Shown: positions 9,071-18,110 of the stretch, in pieces
Numbering within the stretch: the stretch's first letter is position 1
Layout of the letters: each line of letters begins with the position of its first letter
Position numbers and translations under genes: made by a program
NCBI GenBank assembly: GCA_900313925.1
Contig: OMTF01000056.1
Location: forward strand, 1 to 50,836
DNA: 50,836 nucleotides
From: an uncultured Eubacteriales bacterium
GTDB lineage: Bacteria; Bacillota; Clostridia; Oscillospirales; Oscillospiraceae
Reading direction: 5' to 3'
Notes under the pieces: generated by a model
Told to the model about the DNA's origin: nothing
What the model saw: the letters and a program-made list of their open reading frames with translations, nothing else
Database searches by the model: none

Positions 9071-11692
9071 TCAGCTCAGTTCCGCAAGGTTCTTCTTGAG
9101 ATTTTCAATTAAGGATTCCAGCTTTGCCTTCTTTTCCCTTTCGATATTGACCACGGATTCAGGGGCACGTGTAACAAAGTTCTGATTTGCAAGCTTTCTG
9201 TCTTGTGCTTCCAGAAGCTTTTCGGATTTTTCCAATTCCGCCCGGATTCGCGCCCGCTCCTTCTCCAGATCTACCAGCTCCGCCAGCGGCATGTACAGAC
9301 TGGCCTGATCCGTTGCCACGGTGACCATGCCGTCAAGGCATTCGGGCGCGTTTTCCTGTACCGTAACCGTTTCCGCGTAGGCAAGCTTCTGAATATATCG
9401 GATTCCGGATCGGAAAGCCTCCTGCGCCGGTGTGCAGATAATTAGGTGTGTGCGCCGGGAAGGCGGCACTTTCATTTCGCTTCGCCTTGCCCGGACCGCC
9501 TGAATTGCCTGCATAACCATTTCAAAGGAGTTCTCTTCCTCCGGGAAGTGCAGGCTTTCCGTGTAGGCAGGATAGCACTGGGTCATCAGAGCCTCTCCTT
9601 CATGGGGCAGAGCCTGATAGATTTCCTCTGAAATAAAGGGCATGAAGGGATGCACTAATTTCAAAATTCCCGTCAGAACATACAGCAGTACCTTCTGCGC
9701 TTCTTCGCTCGCCTGTCTGTTCTCGCCGTAAAGCCTCGGCTTTGACAATTCGATATACCAATCGCAGAACGTATCCCAGATGAAATCATAGATCTTACCT
9801 GCTGCGATTCCCAGTTCGAACTTATCCATGTTTTCACAGACTTCGCCGGCAACGGAATTGAATTTGGACAGAATCCATTTGTCCTCCAGCTCCAGGTGCT
9901 CCGGAAGCTCGCAGCTGTTAATGGATAGGTTCATCAATACGAAGCGGCTTGCATTCCAGAGCTTATTGCAGAAGTTCCGCATCGCCTCGCATTTATCCTT
10001 GTAAAAGCGCATATCATTGCCGGGGGCGTTTCCGGTTACGAGGTTGTAGCGAAGCGCGTCTGCGCCATACTTGTCCGCCATCTCCAGAGGATCAATGCCG
10101 TTGCCGAGAGACTTGGACATTTTTCTTCCCTGTTCATCCCGCACTAGGCCGTGGATGAACACCGTGCGGAAAGGCTCCTCCTTCATCTGCTCCATGCCGG
10201 AAAAGATCATGCGTGCCACCCAGAAAAAGATAATGTCGTAGCCGGTGACCATCACCTCGTTGGGATACCAGTATGCAAGTTCCGGTGTCCTATCCGGCCA
10301 GCCGAGGGTTGAAAACGGCCACAGGGCGGACGAAAACCAGGTATCCAGCACATCTTCGTCCCGGCGGATATTTTTGGAATGGCAGGCTTCGCACTCCACC
10401 GCATCTTCGCGGGAAACCGTGATATGGCCGCAGTCATCGCAGTACCAGGCGGGAATCTGGTGGCCCCACCAGAGCTGGCGTGAAATGCACCAGTCGTGAA
10501 CGTTCTCCATCCAATTCATATAGATTTTGGTGAAGCGCTCCGGCACGAACTGGATGCGGCCGTCCTGAACCACCTCAATGGCAGGCTTTGCCAGCGGTTT
10601 CATCTTGACGAACCACTGCGGGCTGGCGAGCGGTTCAACGACGGTCCCGCAGCGGTAGCAGCATCCGACGTTGTGGTCATGCGGAACCACTTTTACAAGA
10701 TAGCCCTGTTCCTCCAGGTCCTTTACTATCACTTTTCGGGATTCGTCCCGGTCCAGGCCGTTATACTTTCCCCCGTTGATGACGTGCGCGTTTTCATCAA
10801 AGATCAGGACCTGTTCCAGATTGTGCCGCTGGCCGACCTCAAAGTCGTTGGGGTCGTGGCACGGGGTGATTTTCACCGCGCCAGTTCCGAATTCCATCTG
10901 CGCGTGCTCGTCAGCGACAACGGGTATTTCTTTTCCGACAAGCGGAAGCAGGACCGTCTTTCCAATAAGATGCCGATAGCGCTCATCCTCGGGATTTACT
11001 GCGACAGCTGTGTCCCCCAGCATAGTTTCCGGCCGGGTTGTCGCAATAATCAGAAACTCGTCGGAGTCTTTCAGCGGGTAGCGTATATGCCAGAAGAATC
11101 CGGGAATATCCTTGTACTCCACTTCCGCGTCCGACAGTGCCGTGCGGCAGTGGGGACACCAGTTAATGATCCGAGTCCCCCTGTAGATAAGCCCTTTTTC
11201 ATAGAGATTGCAGAAGCATTCCCGCACCGCCTTGGCCCGCTGCTCGTCCATGGTAAAGCTGTACCGGGACCAATCGCAGGAGCAGCCGAGAATTTTCTGC
11301 TGTTCTACAATTCGATCGCCGTATTTTCTTTTCCAGTCCCAGACCACATCCAGAAACTTTTCTCGACCGAGGTCGTAGCGAGTCAGGCCCTGCTTTGTCC
11401 GCAGTTCCTCTTCCACTTTGATCTGGGTCGCTATACCCGCATGGTCCGCGCCGGGCAGCCATTCGGCCGCGTAACCCTGCATGCGCTTGTAGCGGATGAT
11501 AACATCCTGGAGCGTATCATCCAGCGCGTGTCCCATATGGAGCTGGCCTGTTACGTTGGGCGGCGGCATAACAATGGAAAACGGCTTTTTCTCCGGGTCG
11601 ATTTCCGCACGGAAATAGCCGCCTTTTATCCACATGTCGTAGATTTTCTTTTCCGTTGTTTTGTGATCATACACTTTATCCAGCTGCTTCAT
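9071..11692 (-). CDS. valS: Valyl-tRNA synthetase
   Basis: 873 aa, class Ia synthetase charging tRNA-Val, normal length. The HIGH-type motif reads HMGH within [15 protein letters not shown] near residue 50 and the KMSKS motif is [11 protein letters not shown]. The large CP1 editing domain lies between them (for example [13 protein letters not shown]). Zinc-type pairs WCPHC, CYRC and CDDC...CEAC are present. The C-terminus is a charged coiled coil ([20 protein letters not shown]) as in bacterial ValRS. ATG 11692 follows GGAGAG; an earlier in-frame ATG at 11728 falls inside the leader terminator and is rejected. Controlled by the T-box leader directly upstream. Confidence 0.97.
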   Translation of the reverse strand: MKQLDKVYDHKTTEKKIYDMWIKGGYFRAEIDPEKKPFSIVMPPPNVTGQLHMGHALDDTLQDVIIRYKRMQGYAAEWLPGADHAGIATQIKVEEELRTKQGLTRYDLGREKFLDVVWDWKRKYGDRIVEQQKILGCSCDWSRYSFTMDEQRAKAVRECFCNLYEKGLIYRGTRIINWCPHCRTALSDAEVEYKDIPGFFWHIRYPLKDSDEFLIIATTRPETMLGDTAVAVNPEDERYRHLIGKTVLLPLVGKEIPVVADEHAQMEFGTGAVKITPCHDPNDFEVGQRHNLEQVLIFDENAHVINGGKYNGLDRDESRKVIVKDLEEQGYLVKVVPHDHNVGCCYRCGTVVEPLASPQWFVKMKPLAKPAIEVVQDGRIQFVPERFTKIYMNWMENVHDWCISRQLWWGHQIPAWYCDDCGHITVSREDAVECEACHSKNIRRDEDVLDTWFSSALWPFSTLGWPDRTPELAYWYPNEVMVTGYDIIFFWVARMIFSGMEQMKEEPFRTVFIHGLVRDEQGRKMSKSLGNGIDPLEMADKYGADALRYNLVTGNAPGNDMRFYKDKCEAMRNFCNKLWNASRFVLMNLSINSCELPEHLELEDKWILSKFNSVAGEVCENMDKFELGIAAGKIYDFIWDTFCDWYIELSKPRLYGENRQASEEAQKVLLYVLTGILKLVHPFMPFISEEIYQALPHEGEALMTQCYPAYTESLHFPEEENSFEMVMQAIQAVRARRSEMKVPPSRRTHLIICTPAQEAFRSGIRYIQKLAYAETVTVQENAPECLDGMVTVATDQASLYMPLAELVDLEKERARIRAELEKSEKLLEAQDRKLANQNFVTRAPESVVNIEREKKAKLESLIENLKKNLAELS

Positions 11693-11710
11693 GCTCTTCA
11701 CTCTCCAAAT

Positions 11711-11966
11711 AAAAACGCCCTGATGCACAGCATCAGGGCGCAGAAATTACGCGGTACCACCTGAATTCCACAGGCATCGCCTGTGACACTCGTCGTCTGT
11801 AACGGGAGTTCCCGGCCCGGCTACTCTGTTCGCCGCAGCAGCTCCGAGCCGACCTTCAGAAGACCATCGTGGAAACTTTCACCAGCCGTTTCCTCTCTGA
11901 CTCTCCGAATCTTCCTACTCCTGCTCTTCTCAGCTTTTTCCGCTTCCCGCAGCGGGGAAGGAATGA
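11711..11966 (-). promoter_or_regulatory. T-box riboswitch (tRNA-Val sensing) of valS
   Basis: Minus-strand leader with the T-box core AGGTGGTACCGCG (11762-11750), followed by a terminator with a perfect 10-bp stem (11716-11725 with 11731-11740) and five U (11715-11711). Stem I features AGGAGTAGGAAG, AGAGAG and GGCTGGTGAAAG are present upstream. In the position of the specifier loop the sequence GATGGTCTTCTGAA offers GUC (11864-11862), a valine codon, which matches the downstream valS. Uncharged tRNA-Val would pair with the leader and prevent termination. Confidence 0.9.
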
Positions 11967-11970
11967 AGTT

Positions 11971-12000
11971 ATTATAGACAAAGAACCGAAGCTTTGTCAA
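11971..12000 (-). promoter_or_regulatory. Consensus promoter of the valS T-box transcript
   Basis: On the minus strand a perfect -35 TTGACA (12000-11995) and perfect -10 TATAAT (11976-11971) are 18 bases apart, just upstream of the leader and 50 bases past the trxA stop. Confidence 0.85.
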
Positions 12001-12050
12001 TACACCGTTCCGGTTTCGCCTCTGCCAGCACCGCATCTGTTTTCCCTCCG

Positions 12051-12356
12051 TCAGCGGACCATATCCTCCAGCTGGCTGAGTCCGGTTACGCCGATTTGCT
12101 TCGCTGCTGCCTTACCGTTTTTGAAGACGACCAGCGTCGGAATGCTCGTGATGCCGTAGCGGTTCGCCAGTTCCGGCTGTTCGTCGACATCCACCTTTCC
12201 GATTGTGAGACCCGGAAGCTGCTTTGCGTCTAACTGTTCCAGAATCGGTGCCTGCATCCGGCAAGGGCCGCACCAGGTCGCCCAGAAGTCCACAAGAACC
12301 GTGCCGGACTGGATTGTGCCATCGAAGTTTTCTTTGTTCAAATGCTGAATTGCCAT
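12051..12356 (-). CDS. trxA: Thioredoxin
   Basis: 101 aa, standard thioredoxin size. Cytoplasmic disulfide reductase with the active-site WCGPC in VDFWATWCGPCRM (about residues 28-32), the cis-proline segment SIPTLVVFKNG, and the buried aspartate in LVDFWA. ATG 12356 is preceded by GAGGAGGAATTTGC. It follows trxB by 80 bases on the same strand, so the two probably form a reductase/thioredoxin operon. Confidence 0.96.
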   Translation of the reverse strand: MAIQHLNKENFDGTIQSGTVLVDFWATWCGPCRMQAPILEQLDAKQLPGLTIGKVDVDEQPELANRYGITSIPTLVVFKNGKAAAKQIGVTGLSQLEDMVR

Positions 12357-12436
12357 GCAAATTCCTCCTCTATGATTTCCGCCTTCCTACGCGCCGCAGC
12401 TGCGTTCCGGAAAGCCGTTTTTATATCTTTACAGGA

Positions 12437-13246
12437 TCACGTTCGTTTGTTTTCTACGTATTCCGCAGCACGGTATCCTGCAACGTTTCCCTGTCCGACT
12501 GCCTTAGCCAGCTGGTACGGAGCACCCGTGCAGTCTCCGGCGGCATAAATTCCCGGAATGTTCGTCTCCATATTCGCATTGACAAGGATCTGTCCGGACT
12601 CCAGAAGCAGTCCCTGCACCAGAGAAGCTGTCAGGATTCTCCCGCCAAGAATGAACACGGCGCTCACGGGAACCTCCGTTTCTCCCATGCAGATTCTCTC
12701 CACCTTGCCGGTCCCTTCAATCCTTATATTTTTTCCGGTCGGATGAATTACGGTACAGCCGATGGATTCAAGAAACTGAATGTCCTTTTCGGTCTCCTCA
12801 CCGCTGCCCAGGACGGCTACCTTCTTTCCCTTATACAGCATGCCGTCGCAGGTTGCGCAGTAGCTTACCCCCTTGCCGAGAAGTTCTTCCTCTCCGGGAT
12901 ATCCTTTGCTCCGCGGCATGCCAAGGCAGAGGATCACGGATTCGGATTCATAGAAACTGTTTCCGACCGCCGTTCCGAAAGTCAAGCCGAGACTGGCGAC
13001 GGAAAGCGCCCGGCCCGGCAGAATTTCCGCGCCGGATTCCTGAAGCTGCCGGTCTATTCTGGCTTGCATCTCGCGTCCGGACGCGGAAAGGCCCGGATAG
13101 TTCCGAATTTCCGGCGCCTTGGAAAGGCCCGTCGTCTCCGGCGGATTTGCGACAACGGCAACGGTTTTATTCCGATTCCGAAGCGTCAAAGCCGCCGCGG
13201 CACCCGCCGGCCCCCCTCCGATTACGAGGGCGTTATATACTGCCAT
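12437..13246 (-). CDS. trxB: Thioredoxin reductase-like flavoprotein lacking NADPH motifs
   Basis: 269 aa, clearly shorter than ordinary TrxB (about 305-320). FAD-binding GGGPAGAAAA at the N-terminus, redox-active CATC in GVSYCATCDGM, and the C-terminal FAD segment GIYAAGDCTGAPYQLAKAVGQGN are all present. The pyridine-nucleotide domain is shrunken: GGGDSAxE is replaced by GSGEETEKD, and the HRRxxxR motif that binds NADPH phosphate is missing (CTVIHPTGKN instead). That pattern is known from ferredoxin-dependent flavin thioredoxin reductases of clostridia and related deeply-branching forms. Start ATG 13246 begins the conserved N-terminus; the upstream lysine-rich extension is not conserved. Directly upstream of trxA. 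Confidence 0.88.
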   Translation of the reverse strand: MAVYNALVIGGGPAGAAAALTLRNRNKTVAVVANPPETTGLSKAPEIRNYPGLSASGREMQARIDRQLQESGAEILPGRALSVASLGLTFGTAVGNSFYESESVILCLGMPRSKGYPGEEELLGKGVSYCATCDGMLYKGKKVAVLGSGEETEKDIQFLESIGCTVIHPTGKNIRIEGTGKVERICMGETEVPVSAVFILGGRILTASLVQGLLLESGQILVNANMETNIPGIYAAGDCTGAPYQLAKAVGQGNVAGYRAAEYVENKRT

Positions 13247-13651
13247 ACCTGCACTGCCTTTCTTCTTTTTTTTCAGTTTAGCGCTTTCCCATCCCTTTTT
13301 TTGTAGCAGGCACCACACTTGTTCCCTTCCTCCGTTCGAAAGGGAGCGCAGATAAGATTGGAAGCCTTATATCCTGTGCTCCCGGCCGTTCTCCTTCCCC
13401 GTTTGGTTCGCCGGCACGGTCCCGTTGCCCACCTCCATTTTGCAATCCTTCAGAAGTCTTTTTGTACCAGTCGGGAAAGCGCCAAAATGGATGCCCCTGA
13501 AAATTCAGGAGGCATCCATGCTCTTGTCGGAGGTCCCATCCCCGTTCCCCGATTTTTCGGATACAATGGAGAAAAGACCGTCTTTTCGCCCACCCGCATG
13601 TTTTTCCGCTTCTATCCCCGGAAAAGCGCGGGGGCTCCTGCCGATGAATCT
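13247..13651. other. Intergenic stretch between adh and trxB
   Basis: No gene is convincing on either strand. It contains the hairpin 13484-13519 described separately and the trxB upstream region. No consensus promoter for trxB was found. Confidence 0.5.
13484..13519 (-). terminator. Terminator after the alcohol dehydrogenase gene
   Basis: A 14-bp stem with one bulge (13487-13500 with 13505-13519) reads on the minus strand as ATGGATGCC..GGCATCCAT and runs into TTT. It lies about 130 bases past the stop of the dehydrogenase. Confidence 0.55.
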
Positions 13652-14857
13652 TTACTTGTTGAACAGATATGTCAGATGCGCCGTCAGTTCCTCCGGCGTA
13701 ACGCTGACATAATTCAGCGGATCCTTCATTCCGGCTTCCACCAGAGCGGGGATTTCGTCGGCTTTGTGTCCTAATTCGCGTACGGTGGGAATTTTTGCTT
13801 TTTTCATCAATGCTTCGATGGCTTCGCAGATCTTGTCCGCGATGCTCTGCATATCGTCGCTCTCCTCCACCGCAACGCCCAGATTATATGCCAGGCGGGC
13901 GTAGCGCTCCCGGTTGTTATGCTCGACCTTGACGCCCTGCTGAATCGCCGGTACCAGTCCGAGGGCGCAGCCCATGCCGTGCGGAATATGCCACTACGCT
14001 CCGAAAAGCTGGCCGATACCGTGTCCCAGCGTCAGTCCGCCGGGGCACATCCCTATACCGGCGAGCATGGCACCGTATTTGACAGCGGCGCGTGCATCCA
14101 GATCCTGCGGATGATCAAGGCACGTAGGGAGATTGTGATAGATAAGACGCGACGCCTCCAGTGCCATTGTATCCGTGAGGGGATTGAAATTCATCATCGG
14201 TTTCACCTTGTGCGCAAGGCCGCCGATAAGATAGCTTTCGATTGCATGCGTCAGGGCGTCAAATGCTGTATTCGCCGTAAGGTCGAACGGCATAGACATA
14301 TCCAGCTTCGGGTCCATCAAGGCGACGTTCGGCAGAATCTGCAGTCCGCCAAGCGTTGCCTTGTACTGGATCTCATCATCGGTAATCACCGCGCCGGTGG
14401 ACACTTCGCTGCCCGTGCCGGACGTGGTGGGGATCATAATCAGAAGAGCCATCGGGCGCTTCATCGGCAGGGCTTTCCCGCGGCCGCCGAAGCAGTGATC
14501 CATGACATTTTCCGTCTGGGGATTTCCAAGCATGCAGTAGATTCCCTTCGCCGTATCCATCGCGGAGCCTCCGCCGATGCCGATCACCGCATTGACGCCG
14601 AGCTTGCGCGCAAGATGTCCGCCCTCGTTGATGTCATGATAGCTGGGGTCGGGTTTGACCTTTGTCCATTCGAAGACCGTAATCGCCATGGCTTCAAAGC
14701 TTGCAGCAACCTTGTCCGCCAGTCCGCTTTTCCGCGTGTTCCTGCCGAACACCAGCATGGCCTTCGTCACGCCCTGCAGCTTGCAGATGCCGGCCGCCTT
14801 TTTCCAGGCGTCCTCTTCAAAAAATATCAGGGGAAGCTGTGTATAGAAATTTTCCAT
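13652..14857 (-). pseudogene. Iron-containing alcohol dehydrogenase with one in-frame TAG
   Basis: A 402-codon frame that is intact apart from one amber codon (codon 288, 13996-13994). Both sides match group III iron-dependent alcohol dehydrogenases: GIGGGSAMDTAKGI for NAD binding, PTTSGTGSEVSTGAVI, the iron ligands in FDALTHAIESY and HGIGQLFGA, then, after the TAG, WHIPHGMGCALGLVPA with the last iron-ligand histidine. The amber replaces the residue between GA and WHIPHG, which is glutamine in AdhE-type enzymes (SQFHIPHG), so a CAG-to-TAG change would explain it. No frameshift is present. Starts 25 bases after the flavoenzyme gene on the same strand, so the two are likely one operon. Either a young pseudogene or a read-through/recoded gene. 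Confidence 0.85.
13994..13996 (-). other. In-frame amber codon in the alcohol dehydrogenase
   Basis: TAG as codon 288 between FGA and WHIPHG. The frame is unchanged before and after it. Confidence 0.9.
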
Positions 14858-14882
14858 CTTTTATCTCCTTTGCTCCGTCAGA

Positions 14883-16847
14883 TCAAATCTTTTTCAGCCG
14901 GTGGAAGGTCGTTCCGGTCGCATTCTGCAGCGTACCGGTCTTGTTCGTATCTCCCAGAACGATGACGTCTCCGAAGGCTTCCGTCAGCTTCTTTTCGAGG
15001 CTCCGATCGGGTTTGACGCCCAGCGAGAGCACGATCACTTCCGCGGGGAGGGTGCCTTCCAGACCGGTGACCAAGTCTTTGTACCGGACGCCTTCCTCAT
15101 TCGCGCCGAGGACCAGTGTATTGGGTTTCATGCAGACACCCTGCTGCGCAAGGCCAAGCTGCGTTTTGATAACCCTGTAGATGAACGTATCCGGTGCAAA
15201 CTGCGCCGTCATTTCGCAGACAACAATGCTGTTTTTCCGGGTCGCCATGAATTCCGCCGTTTCCAGCGCCGTCATGCCGCCGCCGACGATCACGACGCGC
15301 TTTCCTTCAACCGTAACCCGGCCGGAGAGAACGTCATGCGCCGTAACCGCTCTGTCCATGCCGGGCATATCCGGAATGATCGGTTTGCCGCCGGCGCAGA
15401 GGCAGACCACCTTCGGATTGAGTTCTTTTTTGATTTGAGCTATTTCGGCATCCGTCATCTCGGTGCTGAGCTTCACCGCAATATGGCTGTTCTTGTCAAG
15501 CTGACGCTTCCAGTAATCCAGCAGAATATCCATCCGGAACTTGCCGGGAGCCTTATCGGCCAGATTAACGCTGCCGCCGATGCGGTCGCCCTTCTCATAA
15601 ACCGTCACATCGTATCCCTTGGCGGCCAGTGTGAACGCAGCTTCGATGCCCGCAGGGCCAGCCCCAATGACAACCGCGTTTCCGGAGCCCGGGGTCAGGG
15701 TGTTGTCTTCCCATTCCCTTCCTGCAAGCGGATTAATCGCGCAGCGGATGGGCTGCATGAGAGAGGAATGGTGGATGCAGTTGTTGCAGCTCAGGCAGGG
15801 GCGTATATCCTCTTCTCTGCCTGCCTTCGCCTTATTCGCCCATTCCGGATCGCAGATCATCTGGCGTCCGAGAATTGCCATGTCTGCAACGCCGTCTTGC
15901 AGCATACCTTCAGCTTCGGACGGTGTCTTCAGACAGTTCACGGCAGCGACGGGAACGTCGACCGCATTTTTAATATTGGAAATAATGTCATCGCGGTAGC
16001 GGGCCTTCATATCCGGATTCGGCATGCAGTCCAATCCGCCCATGGAAACGTTGACCATATCTGCGCCATGCTCTACGAGGAGCTTCGCAACGCCCTTCAT
16101 GTAGTTCATGTCCCATTCTTTTCCGTTCGGCCGGAAATCGCCTTCGGCGCCGTTGATGCGCACGGAAATCGGAAAGCTCTTCGGAACCACCTTGCGGATC
16201 GCATCCAGGGTTTCGGTCGCGATGCGGCAGCAGTTTTCCATATTTCCGCCGTACTCGTCTTTCCGCTCGTTCTTATAGGGGTTGATAAACTGGCTGAAGA
16301 GATAGCCGTGTGCACAGTGAACTTCCACGCCGTCGCAGCCGGCGAGAAGAGCGAACTGCGCCGCCCGGGCGTAGCATTCTTCGATCTTCTTGATTTCCGG
16401 AATTGTCAGTTCCCGTGCCGGCTTGCTGTAGCCGTCGTGCCTGAGTGATTCCGGCATGGCCGTACTGGAAACCGGCTGCCGTCCTCCGTTGACCAAATCC
16501 GGAACATAGACGGAGCGGCCGGGATGATGAAGCTGGACGAACAGCTTGCAGTCATACTCATGAATCCGTTCCGCAAGCAGCTGAAACGCGTTGCGGTTGT
16601 CTAAGGTGACAAGATGATGCTGTCCGGCGCCCGCAGTGCCGCAGAGCTCATCCGGGCAGACAACGGTAAATCCGTTGATGATAAGTCCGACGCCGCCCTT
16701 GGCCCGGGCTGCCAGATATTCAATTACCTGTTCGTTGACATCTCCTCCTGTGAGGCCCAGACCATCGTGCATGGGAGACATGACGATGCGGTTTTTCAGC
16801 TCAATTCCGTTGATCTGAATGGGGGTAAACAACTTTTCGTACTTCAA
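14883..16847 (-). CDS. NADH:flavin oxidoreductase, 2-enoate reductase-like
   Basis: 654 aa, the usual layout of the 2,4-dienoyl-CoA reductase/2-enoate reductase/BaiCD group. Residues about 1-350 form the FMN TIM barrel (LKNRIVMSPMHDG, GVEVHCAHGYLFSQFINPYKNERKDEYGG). A [4Fe-4S] motif CLSCNNC followed 11 residues later by C lies near 355. The C-terminal half has FAD-binding VIGAGPAGIEAAFTLA and NAD-binding VVIVGGGMTALETAEFM. Such enzymes reduce activated C=C bonds (enoates, bile-acid or aromatic intermediates) in anaerobes. It precedes the iron alcohol dehydrogenase and is divergent from an XRE regulator, with operator repeats over its promoter. The exact substrate cannot be told. Confidence 0.92.
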   Translation of the reverse strand: MKYEKLFTPIQINGIELKNRIVMSPMHDGLGLTGGDVNEQVIEYLAARAKGGVGLIINGFTVVCPDELCGTAGAGQHHLVTLDNRNAFQLLAERIHEYDCKLFVQLHHPGRSVYVPDLVNGGRQPVSSTAMPESLRHDGYSKPARELTIPEIKKIEECYARAAQFALLAGCDGVEVHCAHGYLFSQFINPYKNERKDEYGGNMENCCRIATETLDAIRKVVPKSFPISVRINGAEGDFRPNGKEWDMNYMKGVAKLLVEHGADMVNVSMGGLDCMPNPDMKARYRDDIISNIKNAVDVPVAAVNCLKTPSEAEGMLQDGVADMAILGRQMICDPEWANKAKAGREEDIRPCLSCNNCIHHSSLMQPIRCAINPLAGREWEDNTLTPGSGNAVVIGAGPAGIEAAFTLAAKGYDVTVYEKGDRIGGSVNLADKAPGKFRMDILLDYWKRQLDKNSHIAVKLSTEMTDAEIAQIKKELNPKVVCLCAGGKPIIPDMPGMDRAVTAHDVLSGRVTVEGKRVVIVGGGMTALETAEFMATRKNSIVVCEMTAQFAPDTFIYRVIKTQLGLAQQGVCMKPNTLVLGANEEGVRYKDLVTGLEGTLPAEVIVLSLGVKPDRSLEKKLTEAFGDVIVLGDTNKTGTLQNATGTTFHRLKKI

Positions 16848-16895
16848 GCTCCATCCGTCCTTTCCGTTTAATGTATTTCCGATTTAAACATTTTT

Positions 16896-16924
16896 AAGCA
16901 ATGTTATATATTGCTTTAAGCAAT
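16896..16924. promoter_or_regulatory. Operator with three AAGCAAT half-sites
   Basis: A perfect inverted repeat AAGCAAT (16896-16902) N7 ATTGCTT (16910-16916) is followed by a third direct copy AAGCAAT (16918-16924). The group overlaps the -10 box and expected start of the flavoenzyme promoter and lies 46 bases or more upstream of the regulator's own promoter. The divergent XRE protein is the obvious candidate to bind it. Confidence 0.65.
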
Positions 16925-16952
16925 TTTTAACATAGGCTGTTGCCATTGTCAA
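16924..16952 (-). promoter_or_regulatory. Predicted promoter of the flavoenzyme-adh operon
   Basis: Minus strand: TTGACA (16952-16947), 17-base spacer, TAAAAA (16929-16924). The -10 box touches the operator half-sites, consistent with repression. Confidence 0.55.
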
Positions 16953-16970
16953 TAGTTAAACAATATTTTA

Positions 16971-16999
16971 TTGCCACAGGCAAAAAATATCCTTATAAT
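16971..16999 (+). promoter_or_regulatory. Predicted promoter of the XRE regulator
   Basis: TTGCCA (16971-16976), 17-base spacer, TATAAT (16994-16999), 31 bases before the regulator start. Confidence 0.7.
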
Positions 17000-17029
17000 G
17001 GTATCGAAATGTTCTGAAGGAGGTCCTCT

Positions 17030-17440
17030 ATGGCCATCAACGACAACCTGAAGCTTCTGCTGAAAGCGCTGAATCTCTCCCAGCGGCAATTCGCGCAGGC
17101 GCTGTGTCTGGATCCCGGCTATCTTTCCCGCATAATTTCCGGCAAAACGCCGCTCAATTCCAGGCTGCAGCTTCTGATAGAAAATACTTTTAAAGTAAAC
17201 GGAGAATGGCTTCGGACCGGCAGCGGCCCCATGTTTGCCGTAAGTTCCGATTCCGCCATTAAGAGCAAGGTTCTGGCAAAGGTCGACAAACTCGATGAGT
17301 CGCAGCTTGCCGTTCTGGACTCTTTCCTTCAGTATCTCCTGAAAGCCGGCAGTGCGGCAGGGCCGGCCGCCGGTCCGGCAGCAGGCGTCGGAAGCGCTCC
17401 GCCGGCCTCGGGGAACGCCACGGAAGTCACGAATAAATAA
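17030..17440 (+). CDS. XRE-family transcriptional regulator
   Basis: 136 aa. Residues about 5-65 form a Cro/C1-type helix-turn-helix (NLSQRQFAQALCLDPGYLSRIISGKTPL) followed by a GEWLRTGSGPMF segment often seen in prophage-like and stress-type XRE regulators. The C-terminal third is a Gly/Ala/Pro-rich tail (repeated AAGPAAGP) that looks disordered. ATG 17030 has the strong site GAAGGAGGTCCTCT. It is divergent from the flavoenzyme operon and probably controls it through the AAGCAAT repeats; the following VOC gene starts 10 bases after its stop, so the two are likely co-transcribed. Confidence 0.85.
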   Translation: MAINDNLKLLLKALNLSQRQFAQALCLDPGYLSRIISGKTPLNSRLQLLIENTFKVNGEWLRTGSGPMFAVSSDSAIKSKVLAKVDKLDESQLAVLDSFLQYLLKAGSAAGPAAGPAAGVGSAPPASGNATEVTNK

Positions 17441-17450
17441 CGGGGGTATA

Positions 17451-17888
17451 ATGGCCATGAAGTATTCGTTAGCGCATATCGGCATCAATGTTCTCGACCT
17501 TTCGCGAAGCGTGGAATTCTATACAAAGGCTTTTGACATGCATGAGGTGTTCCGCATGCATCCAAAAAGTGAGCTGGACATGATCCTCTGCTTTTTATCC
17601 GATGAGGGGGATACTACCGAAATCGCTCTTACCTGGTATGGGGAACGGGATATTCCCTATGAGCTGGGAGAGAACGATGTTCACCTTGTTTTTGTCGTGG
17701 ACGACTTCAAGGCAAGCTACGAAAAGCATAAGAAAATGGGAATCGTCTGCATTGAAGAACTGAAGAAGGACATCTACTATGTTGAGGATCCGGATGGCTA
17801 CCAGATCGCCATTGTTCCGGACCGGTACCACCCCACCTTCTTCACACGCCGCAGCCGCCGGGAGGCGAACGCGGCGGACAGAGCCTGA
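17451..17888 (+). CDS. VOC family protein, lactoylglutathione-lyase-like
   Basis: 145 aa, one vicinal-oxygen-chelate domain pair as in glyoxalase I. HIGINVLDLSRSVEFYTKAF at the N-terminus, TEIALTWY in the middle, VHLVFVVDD, and YYVEDPDGYQIAIVP near the C-terminus are recognisable. In GloA the ligands are His, Glu, His, Glu; the first three are matched here but the last, normally in GYxIEL, reads GYQIAI, so the fourth metal ligand seems to be alanine. It may therefore not be a true glyoxalase. Start ATG 17451 after GGGGG, directly downstream of the XRE gene. Confidence 0.8.
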   Translation: MAMKYSLAHIGINVLDLSRSVEFYTKAFDMHEVFRMHPKSELDMILCFLSDEGDTTEIALTWYGERDIPYELGENDVHLVFVVDDFKASYEKHKKMGIVCIEELKKDIYYVEDPDGYQIAIVPDRYHPTFFTRRSRREANAADRA

Positions 17889-18027
17889 GAGACTGCCCGA
17901 CGCTCTTTCCCGCAGGAAAGCATCATATTCCGGAGAAATCCTTTCCTCCGTCACAGAGCTATCTGCCTTGCTGTGCTGCAGAACCGGCTCCGCTGCGCGA
18001 GTTCGGATTTTTCCGGGTTTCTTTTTA

Positions 18028-18056
18028 TTGCAATGCCAATGCGGAAAAGGTATAAT
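18028..18056 (+). promoter_or_regulatory. Predicted promoter of glnS
   Basis: TTGCAA (18028-18033), 17-base spacer, TATAAT (18051-18056), about 50 bases upstream of glnS. Confidence 0.7.
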
Positions 18057-18110
18057 TTCCTTACTTTATATCTATGACAATATGCAGAGAAGGCGGGGGT
18101 GCTGAGAACT

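Noticed and set aside
7185-11692. IlvD and ValS as a branched-chain amino acid operon
   Set aside because: The two are about 200 bases apart, no other ilv or leu gene is present, and the dehydratase motif is atypical.
10496-11764. Long plus-strand open frames antisense to valS, glnS and others
   Set aside because: They mirror well-supported genes on the other strand, have no family motifs and no ribosome binding sites. They are shadows caused by the GC content.
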